Numbered from the stretch's first letter, positions 1-4,789 are shown. The stretch: 5,890 nucleotides of DNA from JAWLGW01 sp964569055 (GCA_964569055.1 CAZMSZ010000445.1:1-5890), one strand, 5' to 3'. Notes: generated from the sequence alone by a model not told the origin. Program-made: numbers and translations.

Positions 1-143
1 GACTTGCCCGACCCCGAGACGCCGGTGAACACGGTCAGCCGCCGCTTGGGCAGCTCGACGCTGACGTCCTGGAGGTTGTTCTCCCGCGCGCCCTGGACGC
101 GGATCAGGTCGTGGCGGTCGGCGGGGTGGGCGCTGGTGGGCAT
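1..143 (-). CDS. UvrA-like ABC ATPase, N-terminal fragment cut by the window edge
   Basis: Only the first 47 codons are present; the gene runs off the left edge. The start is MPTSAHPADRHDLIRV. After it come the UvrA N-terminal signature GARENNLQDVSVELPKR and a Walker A loop, GVSGSGKS, at residues 41-48. UvrA proteins are tandem ABC ATPases that scan DNA for lesions. The wording here (ENNL, LTVFTGVSGSGKS) resembles the UvrA-like paralogues tied to drug or DNA-damage tolerance more than housekeeping UvrA, but the diagnostic domains lie outside the window. A modest AGGAC Shine-Dalgarno lies 7 bases before the ATG. It is the fourth gene of a leftward cluster and sits 116 bases after the membrane-protein gene, so it may be co-transcribed. 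Family membership is secure; paralogue class is inference. Confidence 0.85.
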   Translation of the reverse strand, partial: MPTSAHPADRHDLIRVQGARENNLQDVSVELPKRRLTVFTGVSGSGK

Positions 144-227
144 GGTCGCGGTCCTGGGGCTCGAGTCGGGAGCGTGGCGAAGGAAGGGCCCGGCAGCTTG
201 CGCGAGATCGGCCCGCCTCGCCACGCG

Positions 228-241
228 CGGCGTATGCGCCG
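228..241. other. Small hairpin in the 116-base gap before the UvrA-like gene
   Basis: CGGCG, TATG loop, CGCCG forms a perfect 5-bp stem just beyond the stop of the membrane-protein gene (read leftward). There is no T-tract after it, so a Rho-independent terminator is not supported. It could be a weak pause or processing site, or chance in GC-rich DNA. The rest of the 144-259 gap shows no clear promoter. Confidence 0.2.
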
Positions 242-259
242 AGCGGCGCCGCCGCCCGC

Positions 260-478
260 TCACTCGGTCGCTGGCGGGCGGCTTCGTGGGGTGAAGTACG
301 GCAGCGCGAACAGGTACAGGCCCGTGAGCTGGAGCACGATCAGCGGGAACAGCGCCAACAGGCCCACCCACACGCGCGGCTCTCCCACGACGTTGGCGAC
401 GATGTTCGCCACCACGGCCAGCGTGAAGACCAAGGACACCCAGCGGTGGACCTGGCGAATCCGTGCGTTCCAGCTCAA
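260..478 (-). CDS. Small two-helix membrane protein of unknown function
   Basis: The product is 72 residues. A short basic, amphipathic N-terminus (MSWNARIRQVHRW) leads into two hydrophobic helices at about residues 13-31 and 36-58, joined by a short GEPR turn, and ends in a proline/arginine-rich tail. By the positive-inside rule both ends are probably cytoplasmic, in the inner membrane. The start codon is TTG. It is supported by a strong GAGGAGG Shine-Dalgarno 5 bases upstream, and no nearby ATG or GTG competes. The gene begins 34 bases after the stop of the SRPBCC gene and is probably in its operon. I recognise it only as the kind of short conserved hypothetical membrane protein found in such clusters, so no function is assigned. 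An accessory or anchoring role for its neighbours is speculation. Confidence 0.75.
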   Translation of the reverse strand: MSWNARIRQVHRWVSLVFTLAVVANIVANVVGEPRVWVGLLALFPLIVLQLTGLYLFALPYFTPRSRPPATE

Positions 479-483
479 CGGTT

Positions 484-490
484 CCTCCTC
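484..490 (-). promoter_or_regulatory. Strong ribosome binding site fixing a TTG start
   Basis: On the minus strand this reads GAGGAGG, nearly the full anti-SD complement, with a 5-base spacer (AACCG) before TTG at 478-476. It is the main reason to accept the unusual TTG start of the small membrane protein. Confidence 0.75.
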
Positions 491-512
491 GGAGAACGGG
501 TCAGGCGCTTGC

Positions 513-953
513 TCAGGAGATCGTGGCGAGCAGGTCCACGAGCTTGCCGCCCATGAGCCGCCAGCCGTAGCGCGCGCCGCCGAAGTTCTGCTTCTGGTCC
601 GGCTTGAAGCCCGAGTGCACGATCTGCAGGCGCGTGGCGGCGTCGGCGGGGGTGAGCGTGAAGGTCACGACGGTGTCCATGTCGCCCACGACCCAGGTGT
701 AGCTGAGCCGCCGCGGCGGGTCGGCCGCGAGCAGCCGGCAGCTCACGACCCCGTCCCACCCGCCGACCGGCTCGCGCTTGAACGTGAACGCGGCCCCCGG
801 CTCGAGCGAGAAGTCGAACACCGGCAGGAGCCACTCCGCGAGCAGCGCCGGCTCGCTCAGCGCGCGCCACACCTTCTCGGGCGGGTGCGGCAGCTCGACC
901 TCGAACACCAGCGTCTCGGTCTGCGACTTCTCGGTCCGATCGAACAGCGTCAT
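513..953 (-). CDS. SRPBCC / AHSA1-type (START-like) domain protein
   Basis: The product is 146 residues, the usual size for a single-domain member of the AHSA1-like branch of the SRPBCC (Bet v 1/START) fold. Typical features are the first strand and helix (VFEVELPHPPEKVWRALSEP, 16-35), a W at 41 in AEWLLP, the G-rich strand turns, and the closing helix after GFKPDQKQNFGGARYGW, about 116-146. Such proteins bind hydrophobic ligands in a deep cavity; the ligand cannot be read from sequence. The start overlaps the stop of the arsR-like gene by 4 bases (ATGA), which implies translational coupling. Pairs of a small ArsR regulator and an AHSA1-type protein are a common genomic arrangement. No signal peptide is seen, so it should be cytoplasmic. 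The family call is firm and the biological role unknown. Confidence 0.88.
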   Translation of the reverse strand: MTLFDRTEKSQTETLVFEVELPHPPEKVWRALSEPALLAEWLLPVFDFSLEPGAAFTFKREPVGGWDGVVSCRLLAADPPRRLSYTWVVGDMDTVVTFTLTPADAATRLQIVHSGFKPDQKQNFGGARYGWRLMGGKLVDLLATIS

Positions 954-1279
954 TCGTCCATCTTCTTCAGCAGGCGTTCCAGGCGATCCACGCGCTCCGT
1001 CCAGAAGGCGCGGTAGTGCGCGATCCAGTCGATCAACGGCTTCAGCCCGCGCGGCTCCACGCGGTAGTACACGCAGCGCCCCTCGCGTCGCCCGCTGACC
1101 AGCCCCGCGTCCCTCAAGGTCGCGAGGTGCTGCGAGACCGCCGGCTGCGAGATCTCGAACCGAGCGGTGAGCTCCTTGACCGCCGCCTCGCCCCGCGTGA
1201 GCGACTCGAAGATCGCCCGCCGGCTGGGGTCGGCCAGCGCCTGGAACACCTTGTCCTCGACCGCCGCCGCGCTGGGCAT
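950..1279 (-). CDS. ArsR-family winged-helix transcriptional repressor
   Basis: The product is 109 residues and typical in size. An N-terminal helix (DKVFQALADPSRRAIFESL, 9-27) leads to the winged HTH, with recognition helix ISQPAVSQHLATLRDAGLV at 43-61 and the wing GRREGRCVYYRV at 63-74. A C-terminal dimerisation helix (FWTERVDRLERLLKK) follows. The classic metal-binding ELCVCDL motif is absent and the only cysteine is C69 in the wing, so arsenic or heavy-metal sensing is unlikely. It belongs with the SdpR/AHSA1-associated type. I chose the ATG at 1279 over an in-frame TTG at 1285 because the promoter geometry places transcription start at about 1279. It is the first gene of the leftward operon and very probably autoregulated through the dyad at 1289-1304. 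Confidence 0.92.
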   Translation of the reverse strand: MPSAAAVEDKVFQALADPSRRAIFESLTRGEAAVKELTARFEISQPAVSQHLATLRDAGLVSGRREGRCVYYRVEPRGLKPLIDWIAHYRAFWTERVDRLERLLKKMDE

Positions 1280-1285
1280 GCGCAA

Positions 1286-1314
1286 TTTATAAGCAAATGC
1301 TTATGGATCGTCAA
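1286..1314 (-). promoter_or_regulatory. Sigma-70 promoter of the arsR-SRPBCC operon
   Basis: Read leftward: a -35 box TTGACG (1314-1309, 5/6 match), a 17-base spacer, and a -10 box TATAAA (1291-1286, 5/6 match). This is a local AT-rich island in otherwise very GC-rich DNA. The expected +1 falls at about 1280-1278, on or next to the A of the arsR ATG at 1279, so the mRNA would be leaderless. No Shine-Dalgarno lies before that ATG, which agrees. Confidence 0.75.
1289..1304. promoter_or_regulatory. Operator dyad for the ArsR-family repressor
   Basis: ATAAGCA, AA, TGCTTAT is a perfect 7-bp inverted repeat with a 2-base centre. It lies in the spacer and overlaps half of the -10 box of the arsR promoter, the standard place for steric repression. 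ArsR-family dimers bind AT-rich dyads of this size. That the adjacent ArsR protein binds it is inferred from position. Confidence 0.72.
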
Positions 1315-1329
1315 GCGCGAGACGCAGCC

Positions 1330-1369
1330 GGCCAGGGCTGGCCGAGCCAGCGGCCTGACACCGGCCGCT
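1330..1369. other. Two consecutive GC-rich hairpins in the divergent region
   Basis: The first is GGCCA, GGGC loop, TGGCC (1330-1343). The second is AGCGGCC, 7-base loop, GGCCGCT (1349-1369). They lie between the arsR promoter and the rightward gene that starts at 1428. They could be leader structure, protein-binding dyads, or chance in GC-rich sequence. No convincing rightward sigma-70 promoter was found in 1280-1427. Confidence 0.3.
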
Positions 1370-1427
1370 TGCTATCGTGCGGCCGCGCGGCAGGGGCGCG
1401 CCGCGGCGCCTCGGCCCGGGAGCTGAC

Positions 1428-1883
1428 GTGCACGTCGACGACGCCGCCTTCATTCGCGCCCTCCGGGCTGATTACATCGGAGAGGTCGTCGGGGAGGTGG
1501 ACTACAGAGCGCAGGCGCTGCTCGCGCTCCAGCGGCCGGTGAGGAAGAAGGCGCGCGAGCTCGCTGCCGTCGAGGTCGCGACGCGCCGCCTCCTCGCGGA
1601 CGAGCTCGCCAAGCACGGGGTCGTCATGGGCCGGCAGGCGCTGGTCCGGTGCCTGGCGTGGGCCACCCTGCTGCCGCTGAAGCTCGTGCTGCCCACGCGC
1701 GCCTGGGTCGCGCTGCTGCTGCGAGTCACCACGCGCGCGGTCGGATCCTTCGAGCGGCAGCAGGCCCGCTTCGGCGCCCGCAATCCCGAGCTGTTCCGGC
1801 GGCTCGTCGAGCACGAGGTCCACCAGCGCGACTGGGCGAGGAGTTACCTGGACGCTCGCGGCGCGCCGCACCGCAGGCCCTGA
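1428..1883 (+). CDS. Uncharacterised helical protein with hydrophobic centre (weakly ferritin-like)
   Basis: The product is 151 residues from the GTG at 1428. I preferred this to an in-frame GTG at 1377 because GGGAG lies just upstream of 1428, and the extra 17 residues of the longer form are low-complexity Arg/Gly. The protein looks all-helical: helix 1 with E19 and E23 (YIGEVVGEVDYRA), helix 2 with E49 (LAAVEVATRRLLADEL), a hydrophobic stretch at about 72-104 that could be one or two membrane-associated helices, and a last helix with E128, H129, E130 and H132 (VEHEVHQRDW). The spacing of acidic and histidine residues recalls ferritin-like four-helix proteins, but a clean ExxH pair is missing, so metal binding is only a guess. 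It is divergent from the arsR operon and convergent with the sigma-54 activator gene. It is probably a real gene: clear RBS, and a coherent amphipathic pattern. Confidence 0.65.
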   Translation: MHVDDAAFIRALRADYIGEVVGEVDYRAQALLALQRPVRKKARELAAVEVATRRLLADELAKHGVVMGRQALVRCLAWATLLPLKLVLPTRAWVALLLRVTTRAVGSFERQQARFGARNPELFRRLVEHEVHQRDWARSYLDARGAPHRRP

Positions 1884-1897
1884 TCGGGCTCGGGCGC

Positions 1898-1930
1898 CCA
1901 GCGGGCGGAGCGCGCTGGCGCTCGAGCGCC
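1898..1930. terminator. Dyad cluster between convergent genes, possible bidirectional terminator
   Basis: The 47-base gap between two convergent stops holds CCAGCG, 9-base loop, CGCTGG (1898-1918). Next to it is a perfect 14-bp palindrome, GGCGCTCGAGCGCC (1917-1930), ending one base before the activator gene's stop codon. Neither has a T-tract, so if they act in termination it would be as a barrier or with Rho. Position supports the idea; sequence alone is not decisive. Confidence 0.35.
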
Positions 1931-2941
1931 TCAGCCCACGCGCTCGTAGCTGCGCAGCTTGCGCCACAGGGTGTTCCGCGCGATCCCCAGGACCCGGGCC
2001 GCGTCGGTGGGTGAGCCCTGGCAGGCGTCGAGCACGCGCAGAATGTGCTCGCGCTCCACCTCGGCCAGGCTGCGGAGGTCGGTCGGCGCGCTCCGCGACA
2101 CCGCGCTCGGCGGAGCCGTCGACGGCCGGACGAGCTCGTCGGGGAGGTCCTCCTCGGCGATCGCGGGCCCGGTCGCGAGCGCGGCGGCGTGCTGGATCAC
2201 GTTCTGGAGCTCGCGCACGTTGCCCGGCCAGCCGTGCGCGAGGAGCCGCGCGCTCGCCGTCGGCGTGAACCCGCGCGCGCCCGGCTTCGCCTCGGCGAGG
2301 AGCTGGGTCGCGAGCGGGAGGACGTCCTCGGGGCGCTCGCGCAGCGGCGGGACCTGCAGGGTCAGCACCTTGAGCCGGTAGAGCAGGTCCTCGCGGAAGC
2401 GGCCGGCGCGGACCAGCTCGCCGAGGTCGCGGTGCGTGGCGCAGACGATCCGGACGTCCACGGAGAAGGCCCGCGTCTCACCGACCCGGCGGAGCTCGCC
2501 GTCTTGGAGCGCGCGCAGGAGCTTGGCCTGCAGCGGGAGGGGCATTTCGCCGATCTCGTCCAGGAACAGGGTCCCGCCGTCAGCCGCCTCGAACAGGCCA
2601 CGGCGCGCGGCGTCGGCGCCGGTGAACGCGCCCCGGACGTGGCCGAACAGCTCGGACTCGAGCAGCTCGGCCGGGAGCGCCGCCATGTTCACGGCCACGA
2701 ACGGCCCCGCGGCGCGGGGCGAGTTGGCGTGGAGCACCCGCGCCACCACCTCCTTGCCCGTGCCCGTCTCCCCCAACACCGCCACCGGCGCGGCGCTGGC
2801 CGCGAAGCGTGCGGCCCGGCGCAGCACCGCGTGCATGGCGTGGCTGTGGGCGACCACCTGGGTCACCCCCTTCAGGGTGGGCGCGAGCGGCAGGAGGCCG
2901 CAGTGCTCGCAGGAGTCGGGGGCACGTTCCATGCGGTCCAT
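1931..2941 (-). CDS. Sigma-54-dependent activator (AAA+ / Fis HTH) with a minimal CxxC N-terminus
   Basis: The product is 336 residues from the ATG at 2941 (333 from a second ATG at 2932). The AAA+ domain spans about 25-250: Walker A GETGTGKE (57-64), the sigma-54-contacting GAFTGA loop (104-109), Walker B GGTLFLDEIGE (122-132), sensor I CATHRDL (167-173), the arginine-finger region GRFREDLLYRL (180-190) and sensor II WPGNVREL (238-245). A linker of about 40 residues leads to a Fis-type HTH (SLAEVEREHILRVLDACQGS onward, 291-332). It should therefore hydrolyse ATP to open sigma-54 promoters. It has no GAF, PAS or receiver domain. Instead only about 25 residues precede the AAA+ domain, with C11-E-H-C14. 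That could bind metal or act as a thiol switch (inference). It is divergent from a cupin-hemerythrin gene, its likely target. No clear RBS supports either ATG; if the promoter at 2940-2967 is used, translation would begin leaderless at 2932. Confidence 0.93.
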   Translation of the reverse strand: MDRMERAPDSCEHCGLLPLAPTLKGVTQVVAHSHAMHAVLRRAARFAASAAPVAVLGETGTGKEVVARVLHANSPRAAGPFVAVNMAALPAELLESELFGHVRGAFTGADAARRGLFEAADGGTLFLDEIGEMPLPLQAKLLRALQDGELRRVGETRAFSVDVRIVCATHRDLGELVRAGRFREDLLYRLKVLTLQVPPLRERPEDVLPLATQLLAEAKPGARGFTPTASARLLAHGWPGNVRELQNVIQHAAALATGPAIAEEDLPDELVRPSTAPPSAVSRSAPTDLRSLAEVEREHILRVLDACQGSPTDAARVLGIARNTLWRKLRSYERVG

Positions 2942-2963
2942 TATGGAACGCCGTCCAGGAACG
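2925..2963. promoter_or_regulatory. Inverted and direct repeats over the activator start, probable binding sites
   Basis: CGTTCCAT (2925-2932) and ATGGAACG (2943-2950) form a perfect 8-bp inverted repeat with a 10-base spacer. A third GGAACG lies at 2958-2963. GTCCA precedes two of the copies (2936-2940 and 2953-2957), giving a module GTCCA-(0 or 4)-GGAACG. The cluster covers the activator's start codons and candidate -10 box. A Fis-type HTH dimer could bind such a dyad, both to autoregulate and as an upstream activating site for the divergent gene. This is inferred from symmetry and place. Confidence 0.5.
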
Positions 2964-2967
2964 TCGA
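2940..2967 (-). promoter_or_regulatory. Candidate sigma-70 promoter of the activator gene
   Basis: Read leftward: TCGACG (2967-2962, 4/6 match to TTGACA), a 16-base spacer, then CATAAT (2945-2940, 5/6 match to TATAAT). Seven bases after the -10 lies the ATG at 2932, so the transcript would be leaderless, and the ATG at 2941 would lie inside the -10 box and not be transcribed. The -35 is weak, so confidence is moderate. Confidence 0.45.
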
Positions 2968-3068
2968 GGCTGCGGGTCGAGCTCCGGCCGTCTCCGAGTT
3001 GGGCTTGCGCCGCGGCGCGGGGAATGCGCACGCGCAGGCTCCCACGAGCACCGAAACGGAGGCCCCGC

Positions 3069-4019
3069 ATGATCGACCACGACCTCACGACCCCAGACAG
3101 CGCTCCCCAAAGCCACGGGCTCGACCTGACCGCGGTCGCCGACGAGCTGCAGCGCTCGCCGCTGTGGCGCCTGCGCGGCCAGGACGCGCGAACGCTGATC
3201 AAGCGCCCGGACCTGCGGCTGGTGCTGATCGCGTTGCGGGCCGGGGAGCGCATTCCGGAGCACCGCACGGAGCGGCGCGCCCTCCTCCGGGTCCTCTCCG
3301 GGCGCCTTCAGGTGACCCTGCCCACCGGGACCGTCGAGCTGCAGCCAGGCGAGGACCTGGTCGTGGAGCCCGCGGCTCCGCACGACGTCCTCGCGCGGGC
3401 GGACAGCGCGTTCCTGCTCTCGCTCGGGCCCGCTTGCGCCGCGCCGCCTCCCGAGCGCGGGTGCGAGCCCGAGCTCGGCGCGCTGTGGGCCGAGCACCAG
3501 CGCTTCGGCAGGCTGCTGGCCCTGGTCGAGGAGCAGCTCACCCGGCTCGAGCGCGGCGGCGAGCCGGACTACGAGCTCCTGCGGGACGTGTTCGCCTACT
3601 TGCTCGAGTTCCCCGATCGCTTGCACCACCCCAAGGAGGACCTGTTGTTCGCGCGCCTCTCGCGCCGCCTCCCGGCGGTGCGGGCCGACGTGGAGGCGCT
3701 GCGGAGCCTCCACGCCCAGCTCGCCACCAGCGGAGCTCGGTTCTTGGACACGCTCGAGCGGGCGCTCGCCGAGGTGGAGCTCGTGCCGCGCGACGCCGTG
3801 GCGGCGGCGGGACGGGAATACGTGGCGCGGTTTCGCGAGCACATGGCGATCGAGGCGGAGCGGCTGTTCCCGCTCGCCTGCGATCACCTGACCGCCGCCG
3901 ACTGGGAGGAGGTCCACCTCGAGCTCCAGGCGTTGCTCGACGCGACCCGCCCCGCCGAGGCCCAGCGGCGGGCGCGCCTGCGACAGATCGCCCGCTGGGC
4001 GGAGTGCGGCTGCACGTAG
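3069..4019 (+). CDS. Cupin-hemerythrin (HHE) fusion protein
   Basis: The product is 316 residues from an ATG with GGAGG 6 bases upstream. The N-terminal part, about 35-118, is a single small cupin barrel: GERIPEHRTERR with H65, the VLSGRL turn, LQPGEDLVVEP, and PHDVL with H105. The usual second histidine of cupin motif 1 is not seen. A cysteine-bearing linker (C123, C132) joins it to a hemerythrin-like four-helix bundle, about 138-270. Likely di-iron ligands there are H143 (AEHQRF), H186/H187 and E190 (RLHHPKEDLLF), H215 (LHAQL), H258 and E262/E264 (REHMAIEAERLFP). The C-terminus ends in a C-G-C-T tail. No signal peptide is seen, so it is cytoplasmic. Hemerythrin-like domains bind O2 or NO, or repair iron centres as YtfE/RIC does; which applies here is unknown. 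It is divergent from a sigma-54 activator and followed by an FMN reductase, consistent with redox or nitrosative stress. Confidence 0.88.
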   Translation: MIDHDLTTPDSAPQSHGLDLTAVADELQRSPLWRLRGQDARTLIKRPDLRLVLIALRAGERIPEHRTERRALLRVLSGRLQVTLPTGTVELQPGEDLVVEPAAPHDVLARADSAFLLSLGPACAAPPPERGCEPELGALWAEHQRFGRLLALVEEQLTRLERGGEPDYELLRDVFAYLLEFPDRLHHPKEDLLFARLSRRLPAVRADVEALRSLHAQLATSGARFLDTLERALAEVELVPRDAVAAAGREYVARFREHMAIEAERLFPLACDHLTAADWEEVHLELQALLDATRPAEAQRRARLRQIARWAECGCT

Positions 4020-4058
4020 GCGCTGCCCGCGCGCGCTTGCGCACAGCGGCGAGCGATC

Positions 4059-4073
4059 TGGGAGTGCCCTTGT
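4059..4073 (+). promoter_or_regulatory. Sigma-54-like promoter candidate before the FMN reductase gene
   Basis: TGG, 8 bases, TTGT gives the right geometry for the -24/-12 elements (consensus TGG-N8-TTGC). The -12 element ends in T rather than C, and the inner -24 bases are only partly conserved. It would start transcription at about 4085, 47 bases before the GTG at 4132. The neighbouring activator makes a sigma-54 site plausible, but the match is imperfect. Confidence 0.3.
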
Positions 4074-4098
4074 GGTCGCCGGCCGCCCGCGGGATAAC
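4070..4098 (+). promoter_or_regulatory. Alternative sigma-70-like promoter before the FMN reductase gene
   Basis: TTGTGG (4070-4075), a 17-base spacer and GATAAC (4093-4098) match the sigma-70 consensus at 3/6 and 4/6. It overlaps the sigma-54-like candidate, so at most one of the two is probably the main promoter. Confidence 0.25.
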
Positions 4099-4131
4099 GA
4101 GCCCTCACCCCAAGAGCGCCTGGAGGGCACC

Positions 4132-4737
4132 GTGGCTGACGGAGTCAGGATCCTGGTCATTAACGGCAGCGTGCGGCCCGGCAACTACACCGGCAAGGCG
4201 GCGGCCCTGGTCGTCGACGAGCTGCGCACCCGGGACATCGAGGTGGAGCTCGTCGATCCCAGCAGCCTGACCCTGGCGGCGCCGGGCGCGGCGCCGACGC
4301 CCGACTCGAAGGCGCTCCAGGCCAAGGTCCAGGCCGCCACCGGCGTGGTGCTGGCCACTCCGGAGTATCACGGCAGCTTCAGCAGCGTCATCAAGCTCGT
4401 GATCGAGAACCTCGGCTTCCCCTCCGCCCTCGCCGGCAAGCCGGTGGCCCTCCTGGGCGTGGCGGCGGGCGGGATCGGCGCGATCAAGTCGCTCGAGCAC
4501 CTGCGCGGCGTGTGCTCCCACGTCGGCGCGATCGTGCTGCCGCTCCCGATCTCGGTCGCGAACGTGCAGAAGGTGTTCGACGAGGCCGGCAACTGCAGCG
4601 ACCCCGCGATCGAAAAGCTCGTGCGCAACGTGGGCGTGAGCCTGTTCGACTACATCCGCCAGAACCTGTGCCCGCGCGTGACCCTCGAGAAGCTCCTCCG
4701 CGAGGGACCGGCCGCGGCCGCCGCCGCCGAGCGCTGA
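4132..4737 (+). CDS. NADPH-dependent FMN reductase family flavoprotein
   Basis: The product is 201 residues from GTG, with GGAGG 5 bases upstream; an in-frame GTG at 4072 has no such signal. The fold is flavodoxin-like. Strand 1 and the phosphate-binding loop are RILVINGSVRPGNYTGKAA (6-24), matching the GSxR type. The second FMN loop is ATPEYHGSFSSVIK (75-88), the family's PEYxGS motif. A Gly-rich segment (AAGGIGAIKS, 111-120) follows. Relatives (the SsuE/ChrR/azoreductase group) use NAD(P)H to reduce FMN, quinones, chromate or azo compounds; the substrate here cannot be read. It lies 112 bases after the cupin-hemerythrin gene on the same strand. A flavin reductase supplying electrons to a di-iron protein is a sensible link, but it is inference. 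The C-terminus is a short alanine-rich tail. Confidence 0.9.
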   Translation: MADGVRILVINGSVRPGNYTGKAAALVVDELRTRDIEVELVDPSSLTLAAPGAAPTPDSKALQAKVQAATGVVLATPEYHGSFSSVIKLVIENLGFPSALAGKPVALLGVAAGGIGAIKSLEHLRGVCSHVGAIVLPLPISVANVQKVFDEAGNCSDPAIEKLVRNVGVSLFDYIRQNLCPRVTLEKLLREGPAAAAAAER

Positions 4738-4789
4738 GGGCCGTCGGGCCACGGGGCCGCGACCCGGACGGGGCTGCTCGAGCGCCTCG

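Noticed and set aside
1356..1376. CTGACA and TATCGT as a rightward sigma-70 promoter for the gene at 1428
   Set aside because: The spacer is only 12-13 bases, too short for a working promoter.
2960..3045. Several GG-N10-GC pairs in the divergent region, read as sigma-54 promoters
   Set aside because: Such pairs are expected by chance at this GC content, and the flanking bases do not match TGGCAC/TTGC. Only the TTGC at 3005-3008 was kept, as a weak note.
2942..3268. Upstream extension of the activator reading frame
   Set aside because: The frame stays open to 3268, but the added residues are Arg/Ser-rich, run into the divergent cupin-hemerythrin gene, and add no domain. The family-like sequence begins near the ATGs at 2941/2932.
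4021..4048. CGCTG/CAGCG stem with an inner GCGC/GCGC stem as terminator of the hemerythrin gene
   Set aside because: The stem is interrupted by unequal bulges and has no T-tract. GC-rich chance pairing is the simpler reading.
2580..4184. Leftward open frame of 534 codons
   Set aside because: Antisense to the hemerythrin gene, with low-complexity composition and no motifs. Part of it is the activator read in the wrong frame.
2045..4270. Very long rightward open frame of 741 codons
   Set aside because: It lies antisense to the sigma-54 activator and out of frame with the cupin-hemerythrin gene. The translation is low-complexity Arg/Ala/Gly/Pro, typical of shadow frames in GC-rich DNA, while the competing frames carry clear family motifs.
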